A DNA stretch of 5,843 bases from an uncultured Oscillospiraceae bacterium (GTDB taxonomy: Bacteria; Bacillota; Clostridia; UBA1381). The stretch spans positions 1 through 5,843 of the forward strand of contig CAMNAT010000156.1 of assembly GCA_946531785.1 (NCBI GenBank). Reading direction: 5' to 3'. The notes under the pieces are model-generated. The model was not told the origin of the DNA, made no database searches, and worked only from the letters and a program-made list of their open reading frames with translations. Below are positions 1 through 5,843 of the stretch, in pieces (the stretch's first letter is position 1; each line of letters starts with the position of its first letter). The position numbers were made by a program, and so were the translations under genes.

Positions 1-1976
1 GCCGCAGCAAATATGATTACAAGCGCAAGCGTCGGCTTGACCTGTGGGATCATAAAGAACGCCAGCCGCCCTGTGACCACTATGGCGCACAGCACGCTCA
101 GAAGAACCAGCTCGCGAGCCTTTGGTTTTCTTTTCTCAAATCTGAGCATAAACGGTATCAGCGCCTCTAGTATCAGTAGCAGACTGATAAAGTAGTATTT
201 TCTGTCGCCGAAAAGATACATCCCGCATAGCACTGTCAGCAATGCTGCCGCAATCGATATGATCGCGATAAAAATACCGCTACGCTTGCTTTTCTTAGCT
301 GATTTGTGTTTATCTCCGGCTGATGCCGTATCACGGTCGGCGAGGGATAATACTATTTTGCCATTTTCGGGTTTATTGTCAGTTTTCGGCGGATCGGCTT
401 CTCCGCCAAGTGCCTTTATAATATCCTCATCAAGTATCGCATTGGGGATGATCCCGTTTGCCATCTGCCGCGCCGGTGTTGTATAGAAGCTGTTGGCACA
501 GAAAAATTTTCTCGGTGCAGCCTCGTTTACTATTTTACCGTCAAACATAAGTCCGCACCTGTCGGCATATCTTGCGCAGAACTCTGTATCATGCGACACG
601 ATGACTATAGTAACTCCTTCGCTTTGAAGAGCTTTCAGCATATTGGCAAACACCTCTTTGAAAGGTGCATCCATTCCCTTTGTCGGCTCGTCAAGTAGCA
701 GGATATCGGGCTTTGTAAGCATTATCTTTACAAGTGCTGCCCGCTCCTCTTCGCCGCCCGAAAGGTCATACGGGTGTCTGTCAAGCAATCCGGTAATACC
801 GAATTTACTTGCTATATCCGTTATTCTTTGTTCATCTTTACAGACAGCCGAAAGGTCTGCTTTTAAAGTCTTGTGTGTAAAAACGGCTCGAGGCTCCTGT
901 GGAAGAAGTGCAGTCCTGCCATAAAGCTTCACCTTGCCGCGGTATGGCTTTTTGAGTGAGCCGATAACAGACAGCAGCGTGGACTTTCCGGCGCCGTTCC
1001 CTCCGAGCAACGCATAGATCTCGCCCTTTTTGATGTCAAGCTCCGCGCCTTTTATGATATCCTGCTCGTTTTTATTGTATCTGAACCAAATATTATTTGC
1101 GTGTATCGCGCAGCTGCTATCGATCGGATTTTTATCTTGTAATTTAGTGTCTTTTATATCCTGATTTGAAAGCCAGACACGTCCGTCTTTTGTGGTAAGC
1201 GGAACAGTACCGCTATCATCAACTGCACAGCAGACCCGCGCGGGTGTGGGTAACGCACTGAACATGGGCTTGCCCTTTAGTGATCTGCATATCGCTTCGG
1301 GAGTGCAGTCGGAAACGATGCGGCCGTTATCCATCAGTATGACGCGATCGGATATCGGCAAGACCTTATCCAAAGAATGCTCTGCGATCATCACCGTAGT
1401 GCCCAGCTCTTGATTTATTCTTTTTAGTATACTTATAAAGTGTTGAGCCGATATCGGATCAAGCCGGCTTGTCGGTTCATCGAGCAGAAGCAGCTGCGGC
1501 TGCATTACCATGACAGCAGCAAGATTCAATAGCTGCTTCTGACCTCCGGAAAGCTCATCGCAGCTCTTGTGATACCATTTGTCTATTCCGAAAAATACAG
1601 ATATCTCGGCTACTCTTGCGCGGATAGCATCAGACGGCAGACCTAGGCTCTCCAGGCCGAATGCAAGCTCATGCCAGACCTTATCTGTTACTATCTGAGC
1701 TGTTGGATCCTGCATTATAAAGCCTATGCCTTCGCTGTCCTGTCGTTGAGTAAGCTCGTCGATAGGCAGCCCATTATATTTCACATTACCATTTTTGACT
1801 CCGGAAGGAGTAAGAGTGGGCTTTAGCATATGTAAAAGCGTAGACTTTCCGCATCCGGACACCCCGCATATGGTTATAAATTCGCCGTGGCTCACTTTAA
1901 GATCGATACCATAAAGGGCGGGGGAGTCGCTTTCGGGATATGTAAAACCGAGACCGGAAGCATTTAAGATCTCCAT
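1..1976 (-). CDS. Fused ECF transporter protein: two ABC ATPase domains plus S-component-like membrane domain (3' end outside window)
   Basis: This gene encodes the energising subunits of an ECF-type vitamin importer in one chain, apparently joined to the substrate-binding S component. My translation is open for 658 residues to the window edge. ABC domain 1 (about 1-225) has Walker A GVSGCGKST (K44), Q-loop Q89, signature LSGGQ (142-146), Walker B with catalytic D166-E167, and H-loop H200. A linker follows to about 275. ABC domain 2 (about 280-480) has GGNGAGKST (K331), Q360, signature LSGGEEE (405-411), D429-E430 and H462, and is shorter than domain 1 between Walker A and the signature. A charged Lys/Ser-rich linker (about 530-567) leads to hydrophobic segments from residue 568, with a GR motif at 636-637 and PQVKP at 644-648, resembling clostridial ECF S components. 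The ATG at 1976 has a strong ribosome site and overlaps the T gene by 13 bases, so the two are co-translated. Double-ATPase ECF proteins of CbrU type are predicted cobalamin transporters; that substrate is inference only. Confidence 0.9.
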   Translation of the reverse strand, partial: MEILNASGLGFTYPESDSPALYGIDLKVSHGEFITICGVSGCGKSTLLHMLKPTLTPSGVKNGNVKYNGLPIDELTQRQDSEGIGFIMQDPTAQIVTDKVWHELAFGLESLGLPSDAIRARVAEISVFFGIDKWYHKSCDELSGGQKQLLNLAAVMVMQPQLLLLDEPTSRLDPISAQHFISILKRINQELGTTVMIAEHSLDKVLPISDRVILMDNGRIVSDCTPEAICRSLKGKPMFSALPTPARVCCAVDDSGTVPLTTKDGRVWLSNQDIKDTKLQDKNPIDSSCAIHANNIWFRYNKNEQDIIKGAELDIKKGEIYALLGGNGAGKSTLLSVIGSLKKPYRGKVKLYGRTALLPQEPRAVFTHKTLKADLSAVCKDEQRITDIASKFGITGLLDRHPYDLSGGEEERAALVKIMLTKPDILLLDEPTKGMDAPFKEVFANMLKALQSEGVTIVIVSHDTEFCARYADRCGLMFDGKIVNEAAPRKFFCANSFYTTPARQMANGIIPNAILDEDIIKALGGEADPPKTDNKPENGKIVLSLADRDTASAGDKHKSAKKSKRSGIFIAIISIAAALLTVLCGMYLFGDRKYYFISLLLILEALIPFMLRFEKRKPKARELVLLSVLCAIVVTGRLAFFMIPQVKPTLALVIIFAA

Positions 1977-2827
1977 TTGATCACCTCCCATAGCTCAATA
2001 ACGACCGGAAGAATACAGAGTATCAAATAAGCCGCAAATACTGCAACGGAAAGGGGAGTTGTGTCCGCGATCCGGATGTACGGGATATAAATCGCGTAAG
2101 TCGTGCCGGATACGATCCCGCAAATTATAAATATAGCGCATATTGAAATAATGCATAGTGTTATAAGATCACGCGCGTCAAAGCGGTAGTTTGAATATGC
2201 TGTGCGCCCGGGAAGTCCATAGCCGCGGCCCTTCATGCTGTCAGCGGTGTGCGCCGCATCATCAAGTGACATAGTGACCGCTGCTGAGAGTGCGCGGGAG
2301 CCTGTTCTGACCGACGACAAAAATCCATGCTTGTCCGCAAAGCTTTTCTGCCCCTCGATCGACATGCTTAAAAGCCGTTTGAATTTGGGCATAAAGCCGA
2401 TCGTCATAGAAAGAAGCAGGGAGAGGGTAGGTATTGCCTTGCCGAAAAGGTAGATGAATTTATCTGATGTCATTATCCTTGTGCAGCAATTAAAATACAG
2501 CACAATAGAGCCGAGCATCATTCCGGCAGCTATGCCGTATACTATAGATTCAAGAGTAAGAGGGTTGCCGCCGGGAAGATAGGCGAGTATAGTTATACCG
2601 GAATGGTTGAATGCCGGGTTTATAAGCGCGGATATTATCATCATGGGTAAAATACAAAACAGATTTATCTTTAACTGCTTTTTGCCTCCGAGCATAACTG
2701 AATAAACAAAGCTGCAAGCAAGAGAGATCGCAACACATCCCGGATGCATAAAAATACATGAGAACACAATGACAAGAGTAAAATAAGCAAAATTCACGAT
2801 CGGATGAAATGTTGCGAACTCTTTCAC
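1964..2827 (-). CDS. ECF transporter transmembrane T component (EcfT/CbrV-like)
   Basis: This is the 287-residue integral membrane scaffold that couples ATP hydrolysis by the fused ATPase to movement of the S component. The N-terminus has the FHPIVNF motif seen in this T-component group. Hydrophobic segments lie at roughly 13-48, 54-75, 92-118, 135-155, 220-250 and 258-280. The cytoplasmic coupling region carries DSMKGRGYGLPGRT, with R201 in the second conserved xRG coupling motif of EcfT proteins. The first motif is degenerate, reading GQKSFADKHG rather than a clear Ala-Arg-Gly. I chose the GTG at 2827 because AAGGAGG lies 6 bases upstream. A longer reading to 3022 is open but would translate through the terminator and tRNA, so it is false. 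The stop codon overlaps the start of the fused ATPase gene. Family assignment is firm; the substrate is unknown. Confidence 0.92.
   Translation of the reverse strand: MKEFATFHPIVNFAYFTLVIVFSCIFMHPGCVAISLACSFVYSVMLGGKKQLKINLFCILPMMIISALINPAFNHSGITILAYLPGGNPLTLESIVYGIAAGMMLGSIVLYFNCCTRIMTSDKFIYLFGKAIPTLSLLLSMTIGFMPKFKRLLSMSIEGQKSFADKHGFLSSVRTGSRALSAAVTMSLDDAAHTADSMKGRGYGLPGRTAYSNYRFDARDLITLCIISICAIFIICGIVSGTTYAIYIPYIRIADTTPLSVAVFAAYLILCILPVVIELWEVIKWRS
1979..1988 (-). promoter_or_regulatory. Extended ribosome binding site of the fused ATPase gene
   Basis: On the minus strand this reads GGAGGTGATC, a long match to the 16S rRNA anti-Shine-Dalgarno tail, with the GGAGG core 7 bases before the ATG at 1976. 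It lies inside the 3' end of the T-component gene and supports the overlapping start and high translation of the ATPase. Confidence 0.85.
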
Positions 2828-2833
2828 AGTATG

Positions 2834-2840
2834 CCTCCTT
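2834..2840 (-). promoter_or_regulatory. Ribosome binding site that fixes the GTG start of the T component
   Basis: On the minus strand this reads AAGGAGG, followed by 6 bases and then GTG (2827-2825). It decides the start in favour of GTG over the ATG at 3022, which would put the tRNA inside the coding region. Confidence 0.85.
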
Positions 2841-2852
2841 TTGCATATAATC

Positions 2853-2893
2853 AAAAAACGCAGCCCTTCGCTCATGCGAATGGGCTGCGTTTT
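2853..2893 (-). terminator. Rho-independent terminator of tRNA-Gly (and probably of tetR)
   Basis: Reading the minus strand, CGCAGCCC pairs with GGGCTGCG, and an inner TTCGC-type stem pairs as well, with one unpaired base and a four-base loop. Flanking A and T tracts can lengthen the stem, and a run of six T follows at 2858-2853. The hairpin begins at the last base of the encoded CCA of the tRNA. Since nothing resembling a terminator lies between tetR and the tRNA, it should also end tetR transcripts. It lies 26 bases before the T-component start codon, so the transporter is either expressed by read-through or has a promoter I cannot see. Confidence 0.9.
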
Positions 2894-2967
2894 GGAGCGG
2901 AAGACGGGACTCGAACCCGCAACGTTCACCTTGGGAAGGTGACGCTCTACCATTGAGCCACTCCCGC
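2893..2967 (-). tRNA. tRNA-Gly (anticodon CCC), CCA end encoded
   Basis: The minus strand folds into a full cloverleaf. The acceptor stem is GCGGGAG with CTTCCGC (one G-T pair), the D-stem GCTC/GAGC, the anticodon stem TCACC/GGTGA around loop TTCCCAA, and the T-arm GCGGG TTCGAGT CCCGT. The loop gives anticodon CCC at positions 34-36, which reads the glycine codon GGG. The discriminator base is T, and CCA is encoded in the DNA. There is no intron. It has its own consensus promoter about 12 bases upstream and an immediate terminator downstream. tRNA genes are common integration sites, but no integrase or att-like repeat is visible here. Confidence 0.97.
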
Positions 2968-2978
2968 ATGACATATAT

Positions 2979-3007
2979 ATTATACACTTTCGATACGGAT
3001 TTGTCAA
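2979..3007 (-). promoter_or_regulatory. Consensus sigma-A promoter of tRNA-Gly
   Basis: On the minus strand the -35 box is TTGACA (3007-3002) and the -10 box is TATAAT (2984-2979), separated by exactly 17 bases: a perfect consensus match. The expected transcription start near 2972 lies only a few bases before the tRNA 5' end at 2967. The -35 box lies 4 bases after the tetR stop codon. It may also feed the ECF transporter genes by terminator read-through. Confidence 0.92.
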
Positions 3008-3011
3008 GGTA

Positions 3012-3629
3012 TTATTTATCACTTATATAATTTTTCGGATCGTTCAGATCGGATATGGTTATGCCGCCATTGTTCTGGTAAGTGGATCGTTCCTTATACA
3101 TACGGTCGGTCATTTCAATGACAGCCTTCAGGATCGTTATAGGCGGGATGGAGCAGTCGAGATTTATGACCCAGTCATGCAAAAGCGCCATTGTGCCGCC
3201 GACATGGATTATGGCTGCGGATCTTGCAACATCGTCGGGATAGTCTGGCAGCATTTCCTTGATATGCGGCATAATGTGCTCTGTGACCTTGTTTGTGAGC
3301 TTCTGGACAAAGCCGCTTCCCATGCTTACCGAAAAAATTACGCGGTAATCCTTTTTATGATCCTTTATATACTCGAAGGTGGACAGAATATCATACAGGA
3401 CTCTACTGTTATTCTTGTTTATTGGGGTATAGATGGCATCTACCATATGCTGCTCTGTCTTATCGAGCAGATCATAAATGTCCAGATAATGCAGATAGAA
3501 GGTGCTGCGGTTCATATCAGCGTACTCGCAAAGCTCCTTAACTGTGATCTGCTTTATATCCTTTTCTTCCAGAAAATGAAGCAGCGCTTGCATAAAAGCC
3601 CGCTCAGTTTTTTTGACTCGTCTGTCCAT
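3012..3629 (-). CDS. TetR/AcrR-family transcriptional regulator
   Basis: This is a 205-residue predicted DNA-binding repressor that would act as a dimer in the cytoplasm. The N-terminal TetR helix-turn-helix spans about residues 28-48 (ITVKELCEYADMNRSTFYLH, followed by Y48), preceded by the usual helix RVKKTERAFMQALLHFLEEK. The ligand and dimer domain (about 75-195) ends in a GGTMALLHDW-type helix, which resembles the C-terminal region of small clostridial TetR proteins related to the DhaS group. The length is normal for the family. The ATG at 3629 has a modest GGGGG ribosome site 7 bases upstream and a good promoter beyond it. It is transcribed divergently from galM and runs towards the tRNA and the ECF genes. 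Such regulators often control themselves and a neighbour, so galM, the ECF genes or only itself are possible targets. The ligand cannot be read from the sequence. Confidence 0.93.
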   Translation of the reverse strand: MDRRVKKTERAFMQALLHFLEEKDIKQITVKELCEYADMNRSTFYLHYLDIYDLLDKTEQHMVDAIYTPINKNNSRVLYDILSTFEYIKDHKKDYRVIFSVSMGSGFVQKLTNKVTEHIMPHIKEMLPDYPDDVARSAAIIHVGGTMALLHDWVINLDCSIPPITILKAVIEMTDRMYKERSTYQNNGGITISDLNDPKNYISDK

Positions 3630-3652
3630 TGCAGTACCCCCGGTTATTGATT

Positions 3653-3664
3653 TATAATATTATA
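3653..3664. repeat. 12-bp perfect palindrome over the tetR -10 box
   Basis: TATAATATTATA is its own reverse complement and contains the -10 box of the tetR promoter on the minus strand. It could be an operator half or simply an AT-rich coincidence. Confidence 0.4.
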
Positions 3665-3687
3665 TACCAATACGAAATAAAAATCAA
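3659..3687 (-). promoter_or_regulatory. Promoter of tetR
   Basis: On the minus strand the -35 box is TTGATT (3687-3682) and the -10 box is TATAAT (3664-3659), with a 17-base spacer. Transcription would start near 3652, giving a leader of a little over 20 bases before the ATG at 3629. Both boxes overlap short inverted repeats that could bind the TetR protein. Confidence 0.8.
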
Positions 3688-3694
3688 GGATTTT
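3680..3694. promoter_or_regulatory. Candidate TetR operator: inverted repeat over the tetR -35 box
   Basis: AAAATC AAG GATTTT is a 15-base inverted repeat with perfect 6-base arms. It covers the -35 box of the tetR promoter, which would suit autorepression by steric block. The size is near that of known TetR-family operators, but the sequence is AT-rich and no second copy is obvious near the galM promoter, so this is only a candidate. Confidence 0.4.
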
Positions 3695-3730
3695 AATTGA
3701 AGGTAATGCATGAAAATTGACCTGTAGATG

Positions 3731-3759
3731 TTGACACAATGGCATATTTATGGTATTAT
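3731..3759 (+). promoter_or_regulatory. Promoter of galM and the downstream aminotransferase
   Basis: The -35 box TTGACA (3731-3736, perfect) and -10 box TATTAT (3754-3759, five of six) are separated by 17 bases. The expected start is near 3766, about 40 bases before the galM ATG. The facing tetR -35 box lies 43 bases away. An AT-rich inverted repeat ATTTAT/ATAAAT (3746-3765) overlaps the -10 box and may be chance. Confidence 0.82.
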
Positions 3760-3793
3760 ATAAATTAGATTTTTATGTACTGATATGATGATT

Positions 3794-3798
3794 GGAGG
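3794..3798 (+). promoter_or_regulatory. Ribosome binding site that fixes the galM start
   Basis: GGAGG lies 7 bases before the ATG at 3806. Upstream in-frame ATGs at 3785 and 3788 precede this site and have no ribosome site of their own, so the start at 3806 is preferred. Confidence 0.85.
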
Positions 3799-3805
3799 AT
3801 TATCT

Positions 3806-4843
3806 ATGTCTATCTCAAAGAGCTTATACGGCATAATGCCGAATGGCGAGGAAATCTATTCATATACTCTTGATAATGAAAAGGGAGTAAAAGCAGAGAT
3901 CATCAACTATGGCGGGATCGTAACAAGTCTTATTGTAAAGGACAAAGCAGGAAATGATGTTGATGTTGTTCTCGGACGTGCATCGCTGGATGAATATCTT
4001 GAAAATGACGGATATATCGGCGCTGCTATCGGCAGACATGCAAACCGTATCGCAAACGGTGAGTTTGAGCTGAGAGGCGTAAAATATAAGGTCGGCGTGA
4101 ATGAGGGCAAAAACAGCCTCCACGGCGGCATAAACGGATTTGATAAAAAGATATGGGGCGTTACAGAGATCCCGCATGAGAATGCGATCATATTGAGCTG
4201 CATTTCCGTTGACGGAGAGGAGGGCTTCCCGGGAAATCTGAGCGTTGCGATAAAGTATTCCGTAACGGATGATAATTCTCTGAGGATAGAGTATCGCGCA
4301 AGTACAGATAAGGAGACAGTCTGCAATCTTACTAATCACAGCTACTTTAATCTCAGCGGACATGAGAGTGGTGTGATCGATGAGCAGGTGCTTCAGATCA
4401 ATTCTGAGTTCTATACTCCAAACGGCTCTGATTGTATGCCTACCGGCGAGATCCTTTCGGTAATGGGGACTCCATTTGATTTCAGAGCTCCGAAGCCGAT
4501 AGGTCAGGATATAGACGCTGACTGTGAGCAGATAAAAATGTTCGGCGGCTTTGATCATAATTTTGCGATAAAGGGCAGAGGCTTCCGTTTAGCTGCAGTT
4601 GCGGCAAGCGAAAAAACGGGTATCACAATGGAGATGTATACCGATCAGCCGGCTATGCAGCTCTATACCGCAAACGCATTGCCGGATGGTGTGCATAAGG
4701 GTGATGTGGATTATCCGAAGCACGGAGCCTTTTGTCTTGAAGCCCAGGTATTCCCGAATGCTATGTCACACAGCCATTATCCGGGACCGGTGCTTAAAAA
4801 GGGCGGCACATACAGACAGATAACCGAATATAAATTTATATAA
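3806..4843 (+). CDS. galM: Aldose 1-epimerase (galactose mutarotase)
   Basis: The product interconverts the alpha and beta anomers of galactose, glucose and related sugars in the cytoplasm, which feeds the Leloir pathway and other sugar-kinase routes. The 345-residue protein has the normal length and the motifs of the family in order: GRHANRIANG (about 78-87), NSLHGG with H106, the TNHSYFNLSG motif with the catalytic-acid histidine H178, GGFDHN with the substrate-binding aspartate D250, and CLEAQVFPNAMSH with the catalytic-base glutamate E312. All four expected active-site residues are present, so the enzyme should be active. It has no signal peptide. The gene has its own promoter, lies divergent from tetR, and is followed after 24 bases by an aminotransferase gene with a strong ribosome site and no terminator between, so the two are probably co-transcribed. 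No galK, galT or galE lies in the window, so a general mutarotase role is as likely as a dedicated galactose one. Confidence 0.96.
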   Translation: MSISKSLYGIMPNGEEIYSYTLDNEKGVKAEIINYGGIVTSLIVKDKAGNDVDVVLGRASLDEYLENDGYIGAAIGRHANRIANGEFELRGVKYKVGVNEGKNSLHGGINGFDKKIWGVTEIPHENAIILSCISVDGEEGFPGNLSVAIKYSVTDDNSLRIEYRASTDKETVCNLTNHSYFNLSGHESGVIDEQVLQINSEFYTPNGSDCMPTGEILSVMGTPFDFRAPKPIGQDIDADCEQIKMFGGFDHNFAIKGRGFRLAAVAASEKTGITMEMYTDQPAMQLYTANALPDGVHKGDVDYPKHGAFCLEAQVFPNAMSHSHYPGPVLKKGGTYRQITEYKFI

Positions 4844-4854
4844 TTATAGTACTT

Positions 4855-4860
4855 AGGAGG
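4855..4860 (+). promoter_or_regulatory. Ribosome binding site of the aminotransferase gene
   Basis: AGGAGG lies 4 bases before an ATG at 4865 and 7 bases before a second ATG at 4868. The second has the more usual spacing, so I used 4868; the choice changes the protein by one methionine. Confidence 0.8.
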
Positions 4861-4867
4861 CAAAATG

Positions 4868-5843
4868 ATGTCATATAAAGAGATGACAAGGGAAGAACTT
4901 TTAAAGCTTCGCAAGGAGCTTGCAGCGCAGTATGAAAACAAGAAGGGTATGGGGCTGAGTCTGAATATGGCACGCGGAAAGCCCGAGACATCACAGCTTG
5001 ATCTTTCGATACCGATGCTCGACGAGGTGGATGAAAACACCGCGTTTGTCGGTGAGGACGGCATGGATGTGAGAAATTACGGTGTGCTTTCGGGCATCAG
5101 GGAGGCAAAGCAGTTTTTTGCCGATATGCTTGATGTCAGGGAGGAGAACATCGTTATCTACGGAACAGCATCGCTCACCTTGATGTTTGATACCATTGCA
5201 AGAGCATATATAAAGGGTATTCTCGGCTCGACGCCGTGGTGCAAGCTTGACAAAATCAAGTTCCTTTGTCCGGTTCCCGGTTATGACAGACATTTTACCA
5301 TTTGTGAGTATTTCGGTATAGAGATGATAAATATACCGATGGATGAGAATGGACCGGATATGGATCTGGTCGAAAAATATGTTTCAGAGGATCCGGCTGT
5401 AAAGGGAATATGGTGCGTGCCGAAGTATTCTAATCCGAGCGGTATCGTATACAGCGATGAGGTCGTAAGACGGTTTGCAAGCCTCAAGCCAGCGGCGGAG
5501 GATTTCAGAATATACTGGGATAACGCATATTGTGTTCATCATCTTTATAGAGATAACCAGCCTGAGATATTGAATATCGTTACAGAGTGCGAAAAGGCGG
5601 GCAGACCGGATATGGTATATGAGTTCTGCTCGACCTCAAAGATAACCTTCCCCGGCTCGGGAGTGTCCGCTATGGCCGCGTCGCCTGCAAATATAAAAGA
5701 GACTGTTCAGTTTATGAGCGCTCAGACGATAAGCCACGATAAGGTGAATCAGCTGAGGCATGTAATGTTTTTGAGCTCCAAGGAGAATCTGATGGAGCAT
5801 ATGATGAAGCATGCCGATATTATGCGTCCTAAGTTTGAAAAGG
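4868..5843 (+). CDS. PLP-dependent aspartate aminotransferase, class Ic type (3' end outside window)
   Basis: This is a fold-type I, pyridoxal-phosphate aminotransferase predicted to move the amino group between aspartate and 2-oxoglutarate. The first 325 residues are present; relatives are about 430 long, so roughly a quarter is missing. Visible features are the N-terminal LNMARGKPE segment that lines the active site, YGTASL (cofactor phosphate region), PGYDRHF, YSNPSG with N189, WDNAYCVHHL with D218 and Y221 (cofactor ring contacts), and FCSTSKITFPGSG with the Schiff-base lysine K258. The MARGKP, PGYDRHF and STSKITFPGSG motifs match the divergent aspartate aminotransferase family described from Corynebacterium and many clostridia (Pfam Asp_aminotransf), rather than AspC. 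It probably shares the galM transcript. Substrate choice is inferred from the family, and other members of fold type I could use other amino acids. Confidence 0.9.
   Translation, partial: MSYKEMTREELLKLRKELAAQYENKKGMGLSLNMARGKPETSQLDLSIPMLDEVDENTAFVGEDGMDVRNYGVLSGIREAKQFFADMLDVREENIVIYGTASLTLMFDTIARAYIKGILGSTPWCKLDKIKFLCPVPGYDRHFTICEYFGIEMINIPMDENGPDMDLVEKYVSEDPAVKGIWCVPKYSNPSGIVYSDEVVRRFASLKPAAEDFRIYWDNAYCVHHLYRDNQPEILNIVTECEKAGRPDMVYEFCSTSKITFPGSGVSAMAASPANIKETVQFMSAQTISHDKVNQLRHVMFLSSKENLMEHMMKHADIMRPKFEK

Noticed and set aside
13..1413. Several short plus-strand frames opposite the fused ATPase gene.
   Set aside because: They are Ser/Ala-rich shadows of a long minus-strand gene with intact Walker, signature and H-loop motifs.
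2893..2967. tRNA-Gly as the attachment site of an integrated element.
   Set aside because: No integrase gene, no duplicated tRNA 3' end, and flanking genes are ordinary chromosomal families.
2550..2987. A 145-residue minus-strand reading frame over the tRNA and T gene.
   Set aside because: It is out of frame with the T component, crosses the tRNA and terminator, and its composition is not protein-like.
2828..3011. A cobalamin or other vitamin riboswitch upstream of the ECF genes.
   Set aside because: The gap is filled by a terminator, tRNA and promoter; no B12-box-like or other riboswitch core is visible.
1964..3022. A 352-residue version of the T component starting with ATG at 3022.
   Set aside because: The first 65 codons run through the promoter, tRNA-Gly and its terminator; the GTG at 2827 has an ideal ribosome site and begins with the family's conserved N-terminus.
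3177..3650. A 157-residue plus-strand frame opposite tetR.
   Set aside because: It is a shadow of the TetR gene; the Cys/His/Met-rich composition is typical of antisense translation, and no ribosome site is seen.
3860..4558. A 232-residue open frame antisense to galM, and a second one at 3907-4326.
   Set aside because: Both lie wholly opposite a gene with full catalytic motifs, lack ribosome sites, and resemble no family I know.
4844..4867. A terminator or separate promoter between galM and the aminotransferase.
   Set aside because: The gap is only 24 bases and holds no hairpin or promoter boxes, just the ribosome site.

Overview
The window looks like chromosomal DNA from a Gram-positive anaerobe of the Clostridia, most like a Ruminococcus-type Oscillospiraceae or a Lachnospiraceae. 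This is inferred from strong Shine-Dalgarno sites (AGGAGG, GGAGGTGATC), consensus vegetative promoters in AT-rich gaps, moderate GC content, and protein families typical of that group. No integrase, transposase, phage gene, CRISPR array or toxin system is visible.

Left part, minus strand (3629 down to 1). A TetR-family regulator (3012-3629) is followed by a near-perfect consensus promoter, a tRNA-Gly with anticodon CCC (2893-2967), an intrinsic terminator (2853-2893), and then two overlapping genes for an energy-coupling factor (ECF) vitamin transporter. These are the T component (1964-2827) and a large fusion protein (1976 down to the window edge). The fusion carries two ABC ATPase domains and then a membrane region that looks like the substrate-binding S component, so two genes seem to encode a whole ECF transporter. 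The arrangement recalls predicted cobalamin ECF transporters (CbrT/U/V type), but the substrate is inferred and no cobalamin riboswitch is visible.

Middle (3630-3805). This is a divergent intergenic region with one promoter facing each way. The tetR promoter carries two short inverted repeats, which are candidate autoregulatory operators.

Right part, plus strand. galM (aldose 1-epimerase, 3806-4843) is followed 24 bases later by a class Ic-type aspartate aminotransferase (4868 to the window edge, incomplete). The two probably share the promoter at 3731-3759. Their functions, sugar anomer interconversion and amino-acid transamination, have no obvious link.

Most of the window is ordinary. The most notable points are the AAS fusion, the shortened second ATPase domain with its LSGGEEE signature, and the tRNA terminator only 26 bases upstream of the transporter start, which leaves little room for a separate promoter. 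I see no clear evidence of an entirely new system.
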